NCBI GenBank assembly: GCA_012934845.2
Contig: WNNJ02000494.1
Span: forward strand, 62,001 to 126,000
DNA: 64,000 nt
DNA from: Pomphorhynchus laevis
Taxonomy: Eukaryota > Acanthocephala > Palaeacanthocephala > Echinorhynchida > Pomphorhynchidae
Reading direction: 5' to 3'
Shown: in pieces, positions 23,369-35,798 of the stretch
How positions within the stretch are numbered: the stretch's first letter is position 1
How the letters are laid out: each line of letters begins with the position of its first letter
Program-made: the position numbers and the translations under genes
The notes under the pieces: model-generated
What the model saw: only the letters and a program-made list of their open reading frames with translations
Told to the model about the DNA's origin: nothing
Database searches by the model: none

Positions 23369-23947
23369 ATGGGAATGTTATTAGGTAAAACAGAAGTTCA
23401 TCCACTGTCAGACAAATTAGTGCAAAGGCTAGCATCGTCATCCGGCTTGCCCGAGAACACGATAAAAGAAAGCCATAAGCTATTCAATGAATTGTCATCA
23501 AATAGTGGACATTTATCTAAAACAAAATTTATAGATCAATTTAAGAAGTGTAATTCGTCAAACGCCGATCACATCGCGTGTATTCTGTTCGAGTACCTTG
23601 ACTGCGATAATTCAGGATATCTCACATTTACTCAGTTTTTCTATGTATTCTCCTATTCTCAAATAGTAAGCCATTTAAATAAAATATTGTTTCTCTTCTG
23701 CATATGTGATTTAAACGAGGATAACAAAATTACAAGAAGTGAGCTATTGCGATTAGTAAAGGCATCATTAAGATTTAATAATTTGGACAAATACAAGATC
23801 AGATCAGAGGCGAACTCCGTAGTGGATGACATATTTAAATATAGTCGTAACTCGTATAAAACTATCACAACGGATGAATTCGTTCAAGCCATTTGTGCCA
23901 ATCCAAACATCGCTAACATTCTTGCATTTAATTTTAAAATTACGTAA
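23369..23947 (+). CDS. EF-hand calcium-binding protein (neuronal calcium sensor / calcineurin B-like)
   Basis: A 192-codon uninterrupted frame ending in TAA. The first ATG is at 23369; the open frame extends back to about 23262 without another ATG, so an upstream exon is possible. The protein has the four-EF-hand layout of the calcium sensor group. Loop 2 (DCDNSGYLTFTQ, residues 78-89) and loop 3 (DLNEDNKITRSE, residues 114-125) keep the acidic and glycine/hydrophobic positions needed to bind calcium, although loop 2 ends in Q. Loops 1 (SSNSGHLSKTKF) and 4 (SRNSYKTITTDE) are degenerate, which is usual in this group. The start MGMLLGK has Gly2 but not the serine/threonine at position 6 that favours myristoylation. 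It probably acts as a cytoplasmic calcium-dependent regulator; the exact subfamily is not resolved. No neighbouring gene is linked to it. Confidence 0.88.
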   Translation: MGMLLGKTEVHPLSDKLVQRLASSSGLPENTIKESHKLFNELSSNSGHLSKTKFIDQFKKCNSSNADHIACILFEYLDCDNSGYLTFTQFFYVFSYSQIVSHLNKILFLFCICDLNEDNKITRSELLRLVKASLRFNNLDKYKIRSEANSVVDDIFKYSRNSYKTITTDEFVQAICANPNIANILAFNFKIT

Positions 23948-24590
23948 AACATTCAATACACAAAAAATTTTATGAAAGTACAATTTATTCAAGTACTTAA
24001 AATTTGTAATTTTTAAGAATTTTTTAAAACATTAAGTTAAACTGTACTAATCTAGTATGCATTAAATTTCATATTTATTAGGATATAAGATATTATATTT
24101 TTATGACATATTATAACATTAATAGTACAATATTATAACATATAATATTTTTAATATAATTAGACATATAATGTTAAATATTATAATTTTAATAGAAGAA
24201 AACTCTAAAATGCTGCTAATGATATAATAACATGGTATAATATTAATAATATAATGGTATAATATTAATTATGTAATTTAATGTAAAATAAATTATATTT
24301 ATATTGTAATATTTAATTTAAATATTAAGATTAAATATATTATAAATATTTAAATTTAATAGAAAAAATGTTACAGAAAATTAAATACAAGTACATGAGA
24401 ATGCATGAGAATAAAGAACAAAAGATATATTTTTTATGTCATATTATAACATTAATAGCACAATATTATATTAGAAATATTAAAACTTATAATATTATCA
24501 ATATAATTAGACATGCAATGTATAATATTATAATTTAAATTTCTGCATTGTCAATTAATTATGAGAAAAAAGAACACAAAAGAGAAAAAT
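23948..24590. other. A+T-rich 3' flank
   Basis: ATATTATAACATTAATAGT-type low complexity, with two related blocks (about 24100-24180 and 24430-24530) sharing GACATATTATAACATTAATA-like text. No gene seen. Confidence 0.4.
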
Positions 24591-24599
24591 AAAGAACAC

Positions 24600-24760
24600 A
24601 ATAGAAACTTTATTAGAATTTTCGCTCAATGCATAAACATCAGCATAAAATGATGAAATTAACAAAACCAAAAATATACAGAAGAAACTTAAAAGGAAAA
24701 TGTAGTAAACTAATATTAATGATTAAAAAATTTGAAATTAGAACTAACAATGAAATGGTA
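24600..24760 (+). repeat. dispersed repeat, copy in plus orientation
   Basis: ATAGAAACTTTATTAGAATT, TTCGCTCAATGCATAAAC, GAAATTAACAAAACCAAAAA, AAACTTAAAAGGAAAATGTA and AGAACTAACAATGAAATGGT occur in this order. The reverse complement of most of it is at 30880-31025, and parts are at 22190-22265 and 22741-22770. Confidence 0.8.
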
Positions 24761-24984
24761 AATATAATATTAGATGTTTTTATTTTACTTTATTAGAATG
24801 CAATAGCGATCTCCTATTGAACGATCTCCTACTATACAAATGTCGATTTTGCATTTAAATTCGGTGATTAACTTAAACTCATTGAACAATCAAGAGTAAT
24901 GCATGGATTTCTAAACTTCTAGTCTATCGCAAATATCAGCATTTTATATGTTATTCTAAAAAATGTCATTTGTTATTTTAAATT

Positions 24985-25150
24985 TTAATTTTTTATTTTA
25001 AATTGATATAAATTATATAAAATCTTAAAACATTTATTCATTTTATTATTTAATTATTTATTATTTAAATATTAAATTTGGATTTAGCTTTTTTCAATTT
25101 TATAATTATATCAAATACTTAACTCAATTAGTTGATTTAAATTTTATGTC
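24985..25150 (+). repeat. diverged copy of the A+T-rich dispersed repeat
   Basis: TTTTATTTTAAATTGATATA, ATAAAATCTTAAAACATTTA and the terminal ACTTAACTCAATTAGTTGAT correspond to the ACTCAGTTAGCTGATT end of the family, in plus orientation. Confidence 0.5.
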
Positions 25151-25498
25151 ATTTTAAAATGTTCATACTTAAAAATATTTTTATTTAAAGTCTTATTTCA
25201 AAGTTCGTAACAACATGGTATAATATCAATTATATAATGAAGTTTACAATTGTTTTTAGCTGTACAAATTCTGCGCCGCTCGTGTCGGAATAGTTCTGTA
25301 ATTTTAATGGTTTTCATTGTATTGTTCCGTGTTTGGATAGTTTCTGTGTGTAGGATTCGTAGGATGCGATAATTTGCTTCATTTCGCGGCCTTGCTGGTG
25401 TACATTGCAAGTGAGGTACAAAACGGGGCTTGAAGCATTTTCTTAAATTTGCTTGTTCATTATAAATTCAAACGGCATTGTTTATAATTTCTCTCTAG

Positions 25499-25650
25499 TT
25501 TACCTAGCATAGTTCGCCATTGGATTATTCGGGAGGGGGTGAAATACCCCGGGTGGTTCAGTCGGAAGTCGGGGTGTTGGATTGGTTGAAGGGCTCAGAT
25601 CCCACTGGACCTGAGGCCGTGAATTTTGGCGAAGACTAACAACGAAATTT
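25499..25650 (+). mobile_element. 3' end of a family-BC LINE (copy A)
   Basis: TACCTAGCATAGTTCGCC, GGGTGGTTCAGTCGGAAG, GGCTCAGATCCCACTGGACC and TGAGGCCGTG match the 3' untranslated end of the LINE at 44.6-48.1 kb. The coding part is absent. It sits directly before the 5' side of the long copy B. Confidence 0.85.
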
Positions 25651-25689
25651 TTTTGTGGTCGCTGATCTGACTTGTTAAAGCTGTTTTTC

Positions 25690-28600
25690 TTTTACATGTT
25701 AACTCTATACCTTGTATTATTTATTTTAAAAGAAACTTTATTTATTTATTTGTTTATAATTTATGCATACTCATCAAGTTGTCAACGGATCGGAGCTATC
25801 AAACGATTCAATTATGCAGCAAATTCCAAAAAAGAATTAACAGAAGTTGATTCAAAGGTAAAATTGTTAAATTCTCGTGATATATCTTAAGGCATGCAGG
25901 TTAGTAACGTTTCAAGTGATGATCATTTTAAGGGGGAACGCCCCCAGGCGAGAAAACTCTCCAATTTGATCAACTTAAAATTTAAAGAGCCAATTGATCG
26001 CTCTAAAATTTATTCTATTTTCCTAAAAACTTTACTAACAGATACAAAAATAAAGTCCTCTATAATTCGCTCACATTTTTTGAATCTCTCTTGTAACGGC
26101 AGATCTAGCGATGAAATATAAGAAGTATGTTGAACAACATTTAGGTTCATTATGCGAAATTATTTACATGCCGATTATGGCCTTAGCGAAACTTTCTGAC
26201 CTCCTTCCGGAGATCGACGAGGACGACTAACAAAATTTGAGCAACAATTTAACTTAACAAACAATATATTCATAATTCGGAAGAGAGGAACCGCTCTCCC
26301 CATAGCATTTGCTTCCTCTCTGTAGACAATGCTGAGTTACTCTAAAGATCTAGTTGCAATCTCTTCATGGGATACAACATAAAATTTATCCACATCGGCA
26401 CAGAAGATCTCACTTACCCGCATCGCTCTAACTGTCACAAATAGGGGAACTGGTGTTCAAACTGCCCTAACCCCCAAATCTTTGACATCTGCCGGAAAAG
26501 TAATTGTACTCAAAATTACAAATGCCTGAAAACCCCTGTATGACACAACTGTGGAAGAATGCACCCGGCATGGTCCAGAAAATGTCAGTATTTTAAGGAC
26601 TATAAAAACCGCCACATAAAGATCCAATTGCCTCACAAGGATTCTGCCCAACATTTTACATCAGCAGCATTTAGTCGTCTATCTGACTTTGACGTCATCA
26701 GGCTGATAGACGGCAAACAACAAACTGTCATGAAGGAGATGCTGTCTATGATTGTCACCCTAATTAACTCCCTCTTATAAAAGCTCCTACTACGTATGAT
26801 ACATCACAGCCATCCCCCGAAAAAGTCCTTCACACCAAAAATAAGGATCTTCTGCACAGAATCTTACACCTGTTCGCATGTCAAAAAAATGCAAATCCTG
26901 GCAGATGGCAAAGGGAAATGAAGATACTGCCCGGAAGCAATGGAAATCCGCCGTTTGGACAGGAAGTAAGAAGGGCGACCTTCACATATCTGGCTCCAAC
27001 TAGGGAGAACTATCCCCTTCCAGTTAATCCATAGCAATGGGAAGTATTCGAGATCCTTTTTCACTGAATATTTTTCATTGGAAGTCGAGAGGTGCTTCCA
27101 CCTTTAGCCGTCTATCTGGTAGAGATGCAGATGTTATAGTCCTTCAGGAAACGCGGTCTATTCGTCTACCCCAGGACATTACTCGATTTATCCGTAAGCA
27201 CATCTACACCCACTCTACTCCGTACATAATCTCACCTTACTCCTCTTCTTAAGGTCTTTTAACCTTATTGAAGAGCTCCTTAAGATCATCCCTCTTTCTA
27301 AACTACTCTTGTCCAGCCATGTCTTGCTTAGCTAGATCAGTTTGTTAGAACAACAAACGCAACAGCATAGCTAATGAATACATCCGCCTTGGGGGAGATT
27401 CACAAGAACCGTAACCTCCTTGACGGTATTTTAGGTAGCAGCTACGATATGTTAATCGGTGACTTCAGCAACAGATCTGGTCGTTAAATTAATGCAGCAC
27501 TCCGTAGAGCCAGGGACGACTATATTAATCACAAACAACCCCCGCCCTCACCGTTCATTGCTCAACAACAAACTCACTCCTTGATATTTTACAGCTGCAT
27601 ATGATGTGGTTGTTAAAACCTATCTGCACTGAGCAGTCGCGCCAACAACTGACCACCTCTCATGACCTAATTCGCTGGCGGATGGAGGATGATACGTTGC
27701 TTAGAAGGAGGTTTCACTTTGATCCCATCAGAGTAGACTTCTTTCAGGCAGCTATCCAACTCATCCCCAGAATAGGGTATGAGAGTTTAATCGAATTTAC
27801 TTCTTACATCTCTTCGCAAGCTACCGAACCCTTTCTAATGCGACCTTTTTTAAAGGTCGCATTTACAATCCCACTCCACCTAAACTTAAAGTCCTAGCGA
27901 AAATGCTACACCTTCCAAATCTCTCTGCTTCCTTCAGGCAGGTTTTCTCAAATGAATACTTGAGTACTAGATACAGGCTCTAGCTGAGTAAGGACAGGGC
28001 GAGTATTACCCGTCTTAGTCCTTCTCAGGCTTACTATTGGAAGATATTTAGGAAAAATATATTTGTCTGCGGCGAGAGATAGAGCATTGGGGTGGATTGG
28101 TAGCGTTTACCTTGATATAGTTTTGGAGGACTTACTATCCTTACATAATTATGGAGCTACTCAATCCCCAACCATTCCCGCCTTGGAGTGACTTCAGGAG
28201 CGGATACTTATCTTTTACAGATATCCCTAACGCTTGGCGCCCACTTCCGAGCACCTCCAAATCCGTCGCTCCACTCTCTTCTCGGATTTGTCAGTTTTTG
28301 ACAGCTGATTAAAGAAGAGAAGTGGCCATTACAATGCTGTTAGCCTCACCATCCGATGTAGCCGGCATCAACATCAGTCGTAGAATATTTTTACCTAAGC
28401 GAAATTCGGTTTAATATCCTAAAGATCTCATGTCCTAAAGATCTGCAGCCATTTAAGTAGGCGTAACTTAATCCCGCCGAGTTTTCATGGGTTTGTCAAA
28501 AGGCGATCGGTCTATTCAGCAATTAATGAAGTGCATCAGTTTTGACAAGATAACAATCATCAACTTGCTGTGGCTGTTTTTCTGGACTTTTCTGCTGCAT

Positions 28601-29470
28601 TTGACCGCATCTACATTTTCTTCGTCATCTCCTTTCTCAGGTCCCTTGGACTGCCTGCGAGAATTGTTAACATGGTGGAGATATTGCTGTACACCAAGCG
28701 GTTCTATTATGAAAACGACCCTTATGCACGTCAGTTCCACCCCTATTACAGGTTTGCCTAAAATATCCCCACTTTCTCCAGTTTTATTTCTTGTTGCCTC
28801 CATTGAACTTTTCAAAATATTCGAGCGCGATCAACATCTAGTTGTATACGCTGATGATACCACAGCCCTGTTTTCTAGACGCAGGTGCAAGGATGTAGTT
28901 TCGGACATCAGCCGTTTCTTTTTAAGATTAAAAAATCAGTTGCCCACATCCAATCTTGTTTTAAACTCCAAAAAAATCGCAGGTGGTCGACATTCATGGC
29001 GCCCTTGCCACCGAAAAGAAACTTAAGAGACTAGCACTCCCTGCACTCTCCTCCATTTTGCAGCATCAACCACTCCCCATCTTCACGAGTCGATTAAAAT
29101 ATCTGGGATTCACCGTTACGGTGAATTGGTCGGCGAAAGCTGACCTGGATAGACTTAAACGTATCCTGAAGAAATCTAGGTGGTCTCTGAAACGGGCCTA
29201 GCATCTGTCACTGAATGGGATAACCCAAGTGCGCCTCTGGGGTACTTGGGCTATCTCGGGATTAGTCTTCTTCTCACGAGGACGTCCCCCAGAACAAAGA
29301 CTAAGGTTTCTCAAGCTCCTCATCTCGAGATTACCGACCATAGTCCGCCTTGACTGAACTCTTAGAGGTGTGAGAGACCTCGAATGTTTAAGTCAGAAGG
29401 CGGCGCGTTGGTGCGGTCGGGGGCTTAGATCCATCTAGACCTGGGGTCGTGATATGTATTGAAGACATCG
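25690..29470 (+). mobile_element. family-BC LINE, long but degraded copy B
   Basis: Order as in copy C. An ORF1 with zinc knuckles spans about 25890-26780 (HNCGRMHPAWSRKCQYF near 26540-26590 is the C-x2-C-x4-H-x4-C knuckle shape, and another CxxC lies at about 26450). The endonuclease begins at 27037 (FSLNIFHWKSRG, DADVIVLQETRS), with GDFSNRSG near 27460-27480. A linker ORF lies at 27601-27897. The RT has FLDFSAAFDRIY at 28580-28615, IPAR/LPARIVN near 28650, and VVYADDTTALFS near 28840-28870. KYLGFTVTVNWSAKADLDRL follows at 29095-29155, and the shared 3' end (CTTAGATCC, GACCTGGGGTCGTG) ends near 29455. Many stops and frame changes make it inactive. Confidence 0.88.
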
Positions 29471-29879
29471 TTTGCTGTGTTTTGTTTTCTAACGGGTGTA
29501 GTTTTGTATGAAATTCTTTATTACAACAACTAATCATATTCCTTTATCCGCACAGCATACAATAATATTGTTTTGTCGTAGGTCTCGAATTACATTTCTA
29601 ACACCCTTGTGTATATTGCTTGAATATTGAACCACAGAACCATGACGTCAGGAGCGGCGCAAAATTTGTACAGAAGCTAAAAGCAATTGAAAGGAGTTTA
29701 CTCAGTTTACAATTCACTGCCGATGTCAAATTTTTTCACAAAATTCTACTAGACATTACGATAAAGGTGACAGCTGCTGGAATACTTGTTTTAAATACAA
29801 ACCTTTATTAAGCTAAATGGATTGATTTGATATTTAGATGGACAAGTCAATCTTGCTTTACCTTTGAGAACACAGCGTA

Positions 29880-30180
29880 AGATAAAACAGAAAGAATATC
29901 AATGGGCACTCCCTTGACATTCTTACTCGCAAACATATACATAAGGGAGTGGGGTCAACAGCATATACCTACTCTTACAAATATAATTTTCTTCGTCAGG
30001 TATGCCGAAGATGTCTTTTTCATACTAGGAGATATGTACCATTTCAAATAAGATTATCTAGACAGGCACATACAAAACAGCCTATGACGTGAATACTATA
30101 TGGACGAATAAACTACTGTAATCAAAAAGAGACCAGCAATCAAAAGGATAGACCTTCAAAATAAATGGACCAGATAACGA
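29880..30180 (+). mobile_element. Penelope-like RT fragment
   Basis: Plus-strand translation SMGTPLTFLLANIYIREW followed by FFVRYAEDVFFILGDMY is RT motif B (MGSPLSPxxANIYM) and motif C (RYVDDxFxI) at the right spacing for a PLE-type RT. Nothing before or after is readable. The copy is broken. Confidence 0.65.
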
Positions 30181-30879
30181 ATAAAAGGCTCTCACAACTT
30201 TTAAATTTTTAAATTTTATTGTCAATACATTTTTCTGCTAAAGCTCGTATTTTTATCTCTACTTGCCATTTGATCAATATCGCAATATTATTTATTTTGT
30301 TAATGGGTCGGCTCAAAATATAATAAGGGCCCATGGAAATTGAGAAAGTTTAGCTATCATAAAGTATATTATTAGACAAATTATAGTAGAGATTAGGTCG
30401 ATGATTGATGTAGCCTTAAATGTGCTGACACTACTCGTGCCATTTGTAGAGATAACACCAGCCTACCACCTAAGTATTTTGATATTATGTAGGACGAATT
30501 ACCTATTGAGTACAGAGAATAGCATGACGATGTGTTAGATATTGATCGAACTGTTTATTGGTAAGTTTGTAATACTTAGAACAATTATCGGCATGCAATC
30601 ATAACGCGTTTTGCCTAATTTCTATTCTGTTCGAAAATAAAAATATTTGCGTATTCCCCATAATAGCACATCTTCAGCCATTTTAAATAATACTTACCAC
30701 ACACAAAACTTTGATGACGCTAAGATTTCTGAATTGAAGAAAAGAAGAATGGTCGTTATTATCAAGAAGGCGATCAGCAATCAAAAAGAGAGAGAGCTTT
30801 TAAAAGAAATAAGCTAGATCACGACATACTGCTCGCACAACACAACTTTTACAGACATTTACTTGTTATTTGTACATTT
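30181..30879. other. no recognisable gene
   Basis: A mix of decayed sequence. It may include the rest of the PLE fragment but without readable motifs. Confidence 0.3.
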
Positions 30880-31030
30880 TTATTTTACCATTTCATTGTT
30901 AGTTCTAATTTCAAATTGGCAAATTTTAATTATTTATATTCGTGTTGCTACATTTTTCTTTTAAGTTTCTTCTAGCTTTGTGCTTATATGCGAAATTTCT
31001 TATAAAGTTTCTATCGTGTTCTTTATTATC
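30880..31030 (-). repeat. dispersed repeat, copy in minus orientation
   Basis: ACCATTTCATTGTTAGTTCT, TTTTAAGTTTCTTCT and AAAGTTTCTATCGTGTTCTT are the reverse complement, in order, of 24600-24760. Confidence 0.8.
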
Positions 31031-31462
31031 ATACACATACATGGACAATGGTTAAATATAATTTCGTTTTTGTATTTCGTCTTCTGTGATTATTCACAGA
31101 CAAATATTACTACTTTAAAGGCTACAGCAACATTTGCATCTCGGTACGGTCGACATCGTCCATTTATATTTTGATCTCGAAGATTTGAGTGAACAAGCGT
31201 CCTAGCAATACTATTTTTTGTCCGGTAAAATAGCAACGGTAGGGTTGAATTTGTTTTCTATAATTTGTTATAATTTATTTATTTACATGACTGTTACTAA
31301 GTGTAAATGTCAAACCCATTTTAATCAATTTTAGTTTATCTAAAGGACAACGTGCTACCTGTATTTGATTATGTATCTGCTGTATCATCTAATCTAACAT
31401 ATTCTCAATTAGATCTTGCAAATGCTTCTCTCTTCCACTGATTGTGCAACTTAGATTAATAA

Positions 31463-31497
31463 TACGTTTGGCCTCATTTCGAATGAGGCCAAACGTA
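31463..31497. repeat. G+C-richer perfect hairpin
   Basis: TACGTTTGGCCTCATT, loop TCG, then the exact complement AATGAGGCCAAACGTA. This is a 16-bp stem in otherwise A+T-rich DNA, the most stable hairpin in the window by eye. Confidence 0.95.
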
Positions 31498-31774
31498 CTA
31501 TATTAATATATTACTTAATAATATTATAATTAATATTATATAATTATAATATTATTAATATCTGCTATATTATAATTGCATTTTAATGCTTATGCGGTGG
31601 TTACTATGCGCGTGCATTATAATATTGTTGTTTGTATTTTCTATTTACTTTTTAGCTATAATTGAATGTAAATCTTTTTATTATAGTATGGGATCAAAGA
31701 AACTTGTATTATACGAAAAAATTGTCAGTCTAATTTCGTATAAAATATGATTATAAAATAGCATGACATTATAT

Positions 31775-32300
31775 ATGAACGACCAGTGGATACTCCATTC
31801 TACTGATTAGTGTTGACGGATACTACATCATTTCGATGCTGAAGTAGTTCGTCTACCAGTGACATGATTACTGAAAGTCGTAAATCGAAGTCCAGTCTAT
31901 CAAGCAACACCTTTCTCTATAAAACCGCATTTTGTTAAAAATCCTGGAACGTCGTCTGCTTAGCACATCCGTGCACTACTATTATACCTGCCGTATCCAT
32001 TTAGGATCCAACGATTGCAGCGACAATTAAGCAATAACCTCTGCCTAGTGTTTAAGGACGGTCCGCACAGCAATTCGATCTGGTTAAGAGCGTAAGCCTC
32101 AGACAATTAAGCAAAGTGTCGGAAACGCCTTTATTCACAATGTCACATAGGCAACCGAAATGACCAGTGAGTACTTCATTCTACTGATGAGTGTTGTCGG
32201 GTACTCATCATTTCGATGCTGAAGTGGTCGTCTAGAAGCTACATTGTGCTTGAAAGTCATCAGTTAAAGTCCAGTCTATCAAGCTACACCATTTTCTATA
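31775..32300 (+). repeat. mosaic dispersed repeat (reverse complement of 22.28-22.74 kb)
   Basis: GACCAGTGGATACTCCATTC ... GTCCAGTCTATCAAGC occurs twice (about 31782-31900 and 32160-32282) around CTGCCGTATCCATTTAGGAT, GGTCCGCACAGCAATTCGAT and GCAAAGTGTCGGAAACGCC. Unit length is about 370 bp, so the family is partly tandem. Confidence 0.88.
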
Positions 32301-32326
32301 TATAAATTTTTGAAAAGTTATTTGAA

Positions 32327-32533
32327 ACAAATTTGAAATACAAAATAATTAATGTTGATCAGTTCTTTTATTTGAACTTTTAGAGCATGGTCAATAAAAA
32401 AACTGTAATTTTTTATTTCGCTAGCTGCTAAAATCGATGTTTATACCTAATATATTAGCAGCTACCGAAATAAGTTCAAAAGCTCCAAAAGTTCAAATTA
32501 AAAAAAGAATTATTTTTTATTTCAAATTTTGTA
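32327..32533. mobile_element. foldback (MITE-like) element
   Basis: Outer arms ACAAATTTGAAATACAAAAT and ...TTATTTCAAATTTTGT, middle arms GAACTTTTAGAGC / GCTCCAAAAGTTC, inner arms TTATTTCGCTAGCTGCTAA / TTAGCAGCTACCGAAATAA. The whole folds into one imperfect hairpin with a short central loop. No coding. Confidence 0.7.
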
Positions 32534-32990
32534 AAACTTGCTCATTTTAACGTATTTAAAGTATTACAGACTTATGCGTATTTGACAAATAACCAAATTT
32601 AAATAATCAATCAAAACTTTTACAAAACTTTAATAAATAATTGAATATAAAAATATTTAACAATTATTAGTATTTATTATCCATTATATTATCTATCATA
32701 TTAAATATGAAAAAATAGTCACTTTTATTATTATAAATAATCCAGAGTGATGACAAAGGAATTTAGAGTGATGACAAAGGAATTGCAATTAAAATTCATA
32801 ATTTAATTTTAAGAGATATTTATTATCAAATGTTGAACAAAGATAATCTGCTCTGAGATATTTTGTTTTAAAAATGTAGATCAAAGTGTTAAACAAATTT
32901 GAATCAAGTCACTTAAGCTACTCATGTATTTATGTAAATCGTATTATGATTGAGGATAAATAAATTCAATCAGTTTATTTTTCATCATTG

Positions 32991-33248
32991 ATGTTATTAT
33001 TGCCAGAAGAAAATAGCTATACAAAATTATTACGGTTTATTTCTCAGTTGTCTTCGGTACTTGATTATATTGAACAATACCCCAAGTACTCCGCTTAGAA
33101 ACAAAATGTTTCTGAAGAAATTGTATACCTCTTCATACGAAAAATGCTTACATATCAGTAATTGGTTTATCACTATTTCTTATTATTTTGATGTTCCCTT
33201 TTGCCTATAATTTTTTTTAGCTTTGCAATTTACATTGAGATAATGTAA
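32991..33248 (+). CDS. speculative small gene with two short introns
   Basis: From ATG 32991 a protein-like frame (MLLLPEENSYTKLLRFISQL...) reaches a TAG at 33096. If GT-AG introns 33057-33098 (42 nt) and 33158-33220 (63 nt, acceptor after TTTTTTTTAG) are removed, a 50-residue frame results, ending in TAA at 33246. The in-frame fit and the good acceptor favour a gene. Against it, open runs of this size are common by chance in DNA this A+T-rich, and no family is recognised. Confidence 0.18.
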
Positions 33249-33429
33249 CTATATTTATCAAAACAGTCTAAAGGTTAGTCACAGTAGCGAGGAGGATCGA
33301 ATACTCAGGTAAAAGTGTAAGTCCTAAACAATGACAATTTTGCATTTTCAATTTAAACCAAAGTGTCCTTGGTTCCATTTTTTATGATACTTTTAAGTTA
33401 TGCTTTAACATAAAGCATGAATTTAAATT

Positions 33430-33770
33430 TAAATTATAGAAAATCTAAAAACAATTATTTATTTTATTATTTAATTATTAAATATTGATTTAGCATTATT
33501 ATGTTTTGTTTATTTTATAATTATATTAAATACGTATGACTCAGTTAGCTGATTTAATTATTTAAATCAGCTAATTATTTAAATAGAAAAATTTCGTAAT
33601 TGATTATAGTCTATTTAATAAACGCGATCATTGTGTCTTATCTATGTCCATTTCAATTAATAACAAAGATGTACGAAAATACATTGAATTAAAAATCAAA
33701 GAAAACCATAAAATTCATAAAAATTTGCATTTTGTATTCATAAAATACGTAGACTCTGTTAGCTAATTTG
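33430..33770 (+). repeat. A+T-rich dispersed repeat copies
   Basis: ACGTATGACTCAGTTAGCTG at about 33530 (followed by an inverted AAATCAGCTAATT) and ACGTAGACTCTGTTAGC at about 33747 are two plus-orientation ends of the family seen at 6.6, 36.7 and 50.1 kb. Confidence 0.55.
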
Positions 33771-34639
33771 AATTATTTTTTTTGAATTTTCACTAAAACA
33801 TCTGTTTTTCAGTACGTCAGCAATGACAAATTATTTTGTTTATAATATACACGATTAACTGTTTTTAATACTCAATGTACTAAAAATACATTGAGTAATA
33901 CATTGAATATTACGGGTTCAATTTGAACCATCATTATTGCAAATGTAATCATAAATTTAATTTTATAAAAAAATTATTTCAATAATTAATTTTAAAAATT
34001 AATTATTTTAATTATTAATTAATTAATAAATTTTAAAAAATCAATAAAAAAATTAATCCAGTTTTATTAATCCAGTTCTAGAAGCAAATTTGGATTATTA
34101 ATTATTTAAATAAAAATTAAATTGCCAATTTCTCAAATCAACAGTAACGAATGTTTTAATAGTAAACTCTCTATTGTAGCATTAAGAGATGGTTTGTTTT
34201 GAATATAAAAATAATAACTCGTGGGGTTTACAATAAATAATAATTAATAAATTATTCGCTGCTTCAGCTTCAGAAATATGTACATTTACTCGAAATGTAC
34301 ATGCCTCGTTGCAGTAGCAAATGATTAAACAAATTATCTAGTAACCTTTATCATTCTGCTCGTGTAACTAAGGCAATAATCAATGCAATACGATAAAATT
34401 TTGGGTAATTTAAATATTCATAATTTTTCATTATTCTAAAAATATTCACAGCTTAATTATCTGTGAATATTAATTAATACTTAATTAGCAAACGTATTAC
34501 TACAAAATATATTATTTTGATGAAAATTTTAAAGTTGTATACACAACACAGCAACGAACACCCAATTTACAACAAATGATTATTGGAATTGGAACAAATT
34601 AAAAAAATATTTAGATATTAACATTTTTTAATTTGTATA

Positions 34640-34860
34640 TCACATCATACGTAGACTCAGTTAATATATTCAAGTTTATTCATTCGACAGTGATATGGAT
34701 CCACTGTTCTGCAGTTTTCGAGAAGCTTAGAAAAAATGTAATTTTCTGAAGATGCTAACAGAGGTTAGCGAAATATCAAATAAAATTTCCCTTTCTTCGA
34801 TCCAGCTCCAATAATTCCTTATAGATAATGGATCATTATCGACTATTTGCAATATACAAC
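34640..34860 (+). repeat. family end motif plus partial foldback copy
   Basis: ACGTAGACTCAGTTAATA at about 34649 is the terminal motif again. From 34729, GATGCTAACAGAGGTTAGC, AAATATCAAATAAAATTT, GATCCAGCTCCAATAATTC and TAATGGATCATTATC match one arm of the foldback element at 40.6-40.8 kb. Confidence 0.7.
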
Positions 34861-35798
34861 AGTAATTATCTACATTTTCCACATGTATCATGTACTAAAT
34901 TTAGCTTTTTAAAAGTGGAATATATAAAGAACTATATCATAATTGTTAACCCCGATTTATAGTATTTTATTACGGCCTCTTGAAATTTGTTTAATCAATC
35001 GTAGACTCTGCTAATATTTATTTAACATAATTTTATGAGACACTGAGTCTCAGTAGGTACTAATTCATCTTGTTAAATATGACTTACATGACACTTGTGT
35101 TAGTTCATACGTCCCGTTCATATTCGTCATTAAAATAGTACATTGGCACATGATCTGTTAGCTATTTTTCTGCAAATTAGCAAAATAGCAGTATAAATAA
35201 TGACATCTTTGAAATTATCTTTTGATCCAGCAGAATTTAACTCTCGTTAACTAACTACGCATAATTTTCGTGAACACATTGTATGCTTATTTGTGCCTTT
35301 TAAAGTCCGAGGCCAAATCGAAAACTGTACAACAGTCTTCAATCGCTGTTTTAATTCACCGTTACGAGATAAAATTACAAAATGATTAACATACGTTTCA
35401 ATAATCAGCAGTAGATACGTATTGCTGAATTTTATTTTGTTATTTTATTTTATAATTGTAGTGTGTTGTTATATAATTGCAGGTTGTGTTTTTAAATTCT
35501 TTCAACAACAAAGTTACTCAATCATAAAAAAGATCCTTTGAACACGTTTTAAGTTATGCAATAGGTAATGAGCAAATTTTAACATTTTTATTAAAAAATT
35601 TATATTAAGTTAGCTTTAACGAAATAAACATTTAAATGTTAAAATGAAACTATTGAATGGATATCAACGCAATATCAACAAGAGTACCTGTGTAATACAA
35701 CTAATTTTATCTCACTTAACGAATCTGTATATTCTGTGAAAGCTGACAATTTTTCCAAATCGTAAAATTTTCGTAACAGTATAAATGTTTAGAATTAG

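Noticed and set aside
33105-33145. CTGAAGA ... GTAT/ATAC stem ... GAAA, hammerhead-like order
   Set aside because: The stem is only 4 bp with an 8-base loop and the string overlaps a possible exon. It is too weak to list.
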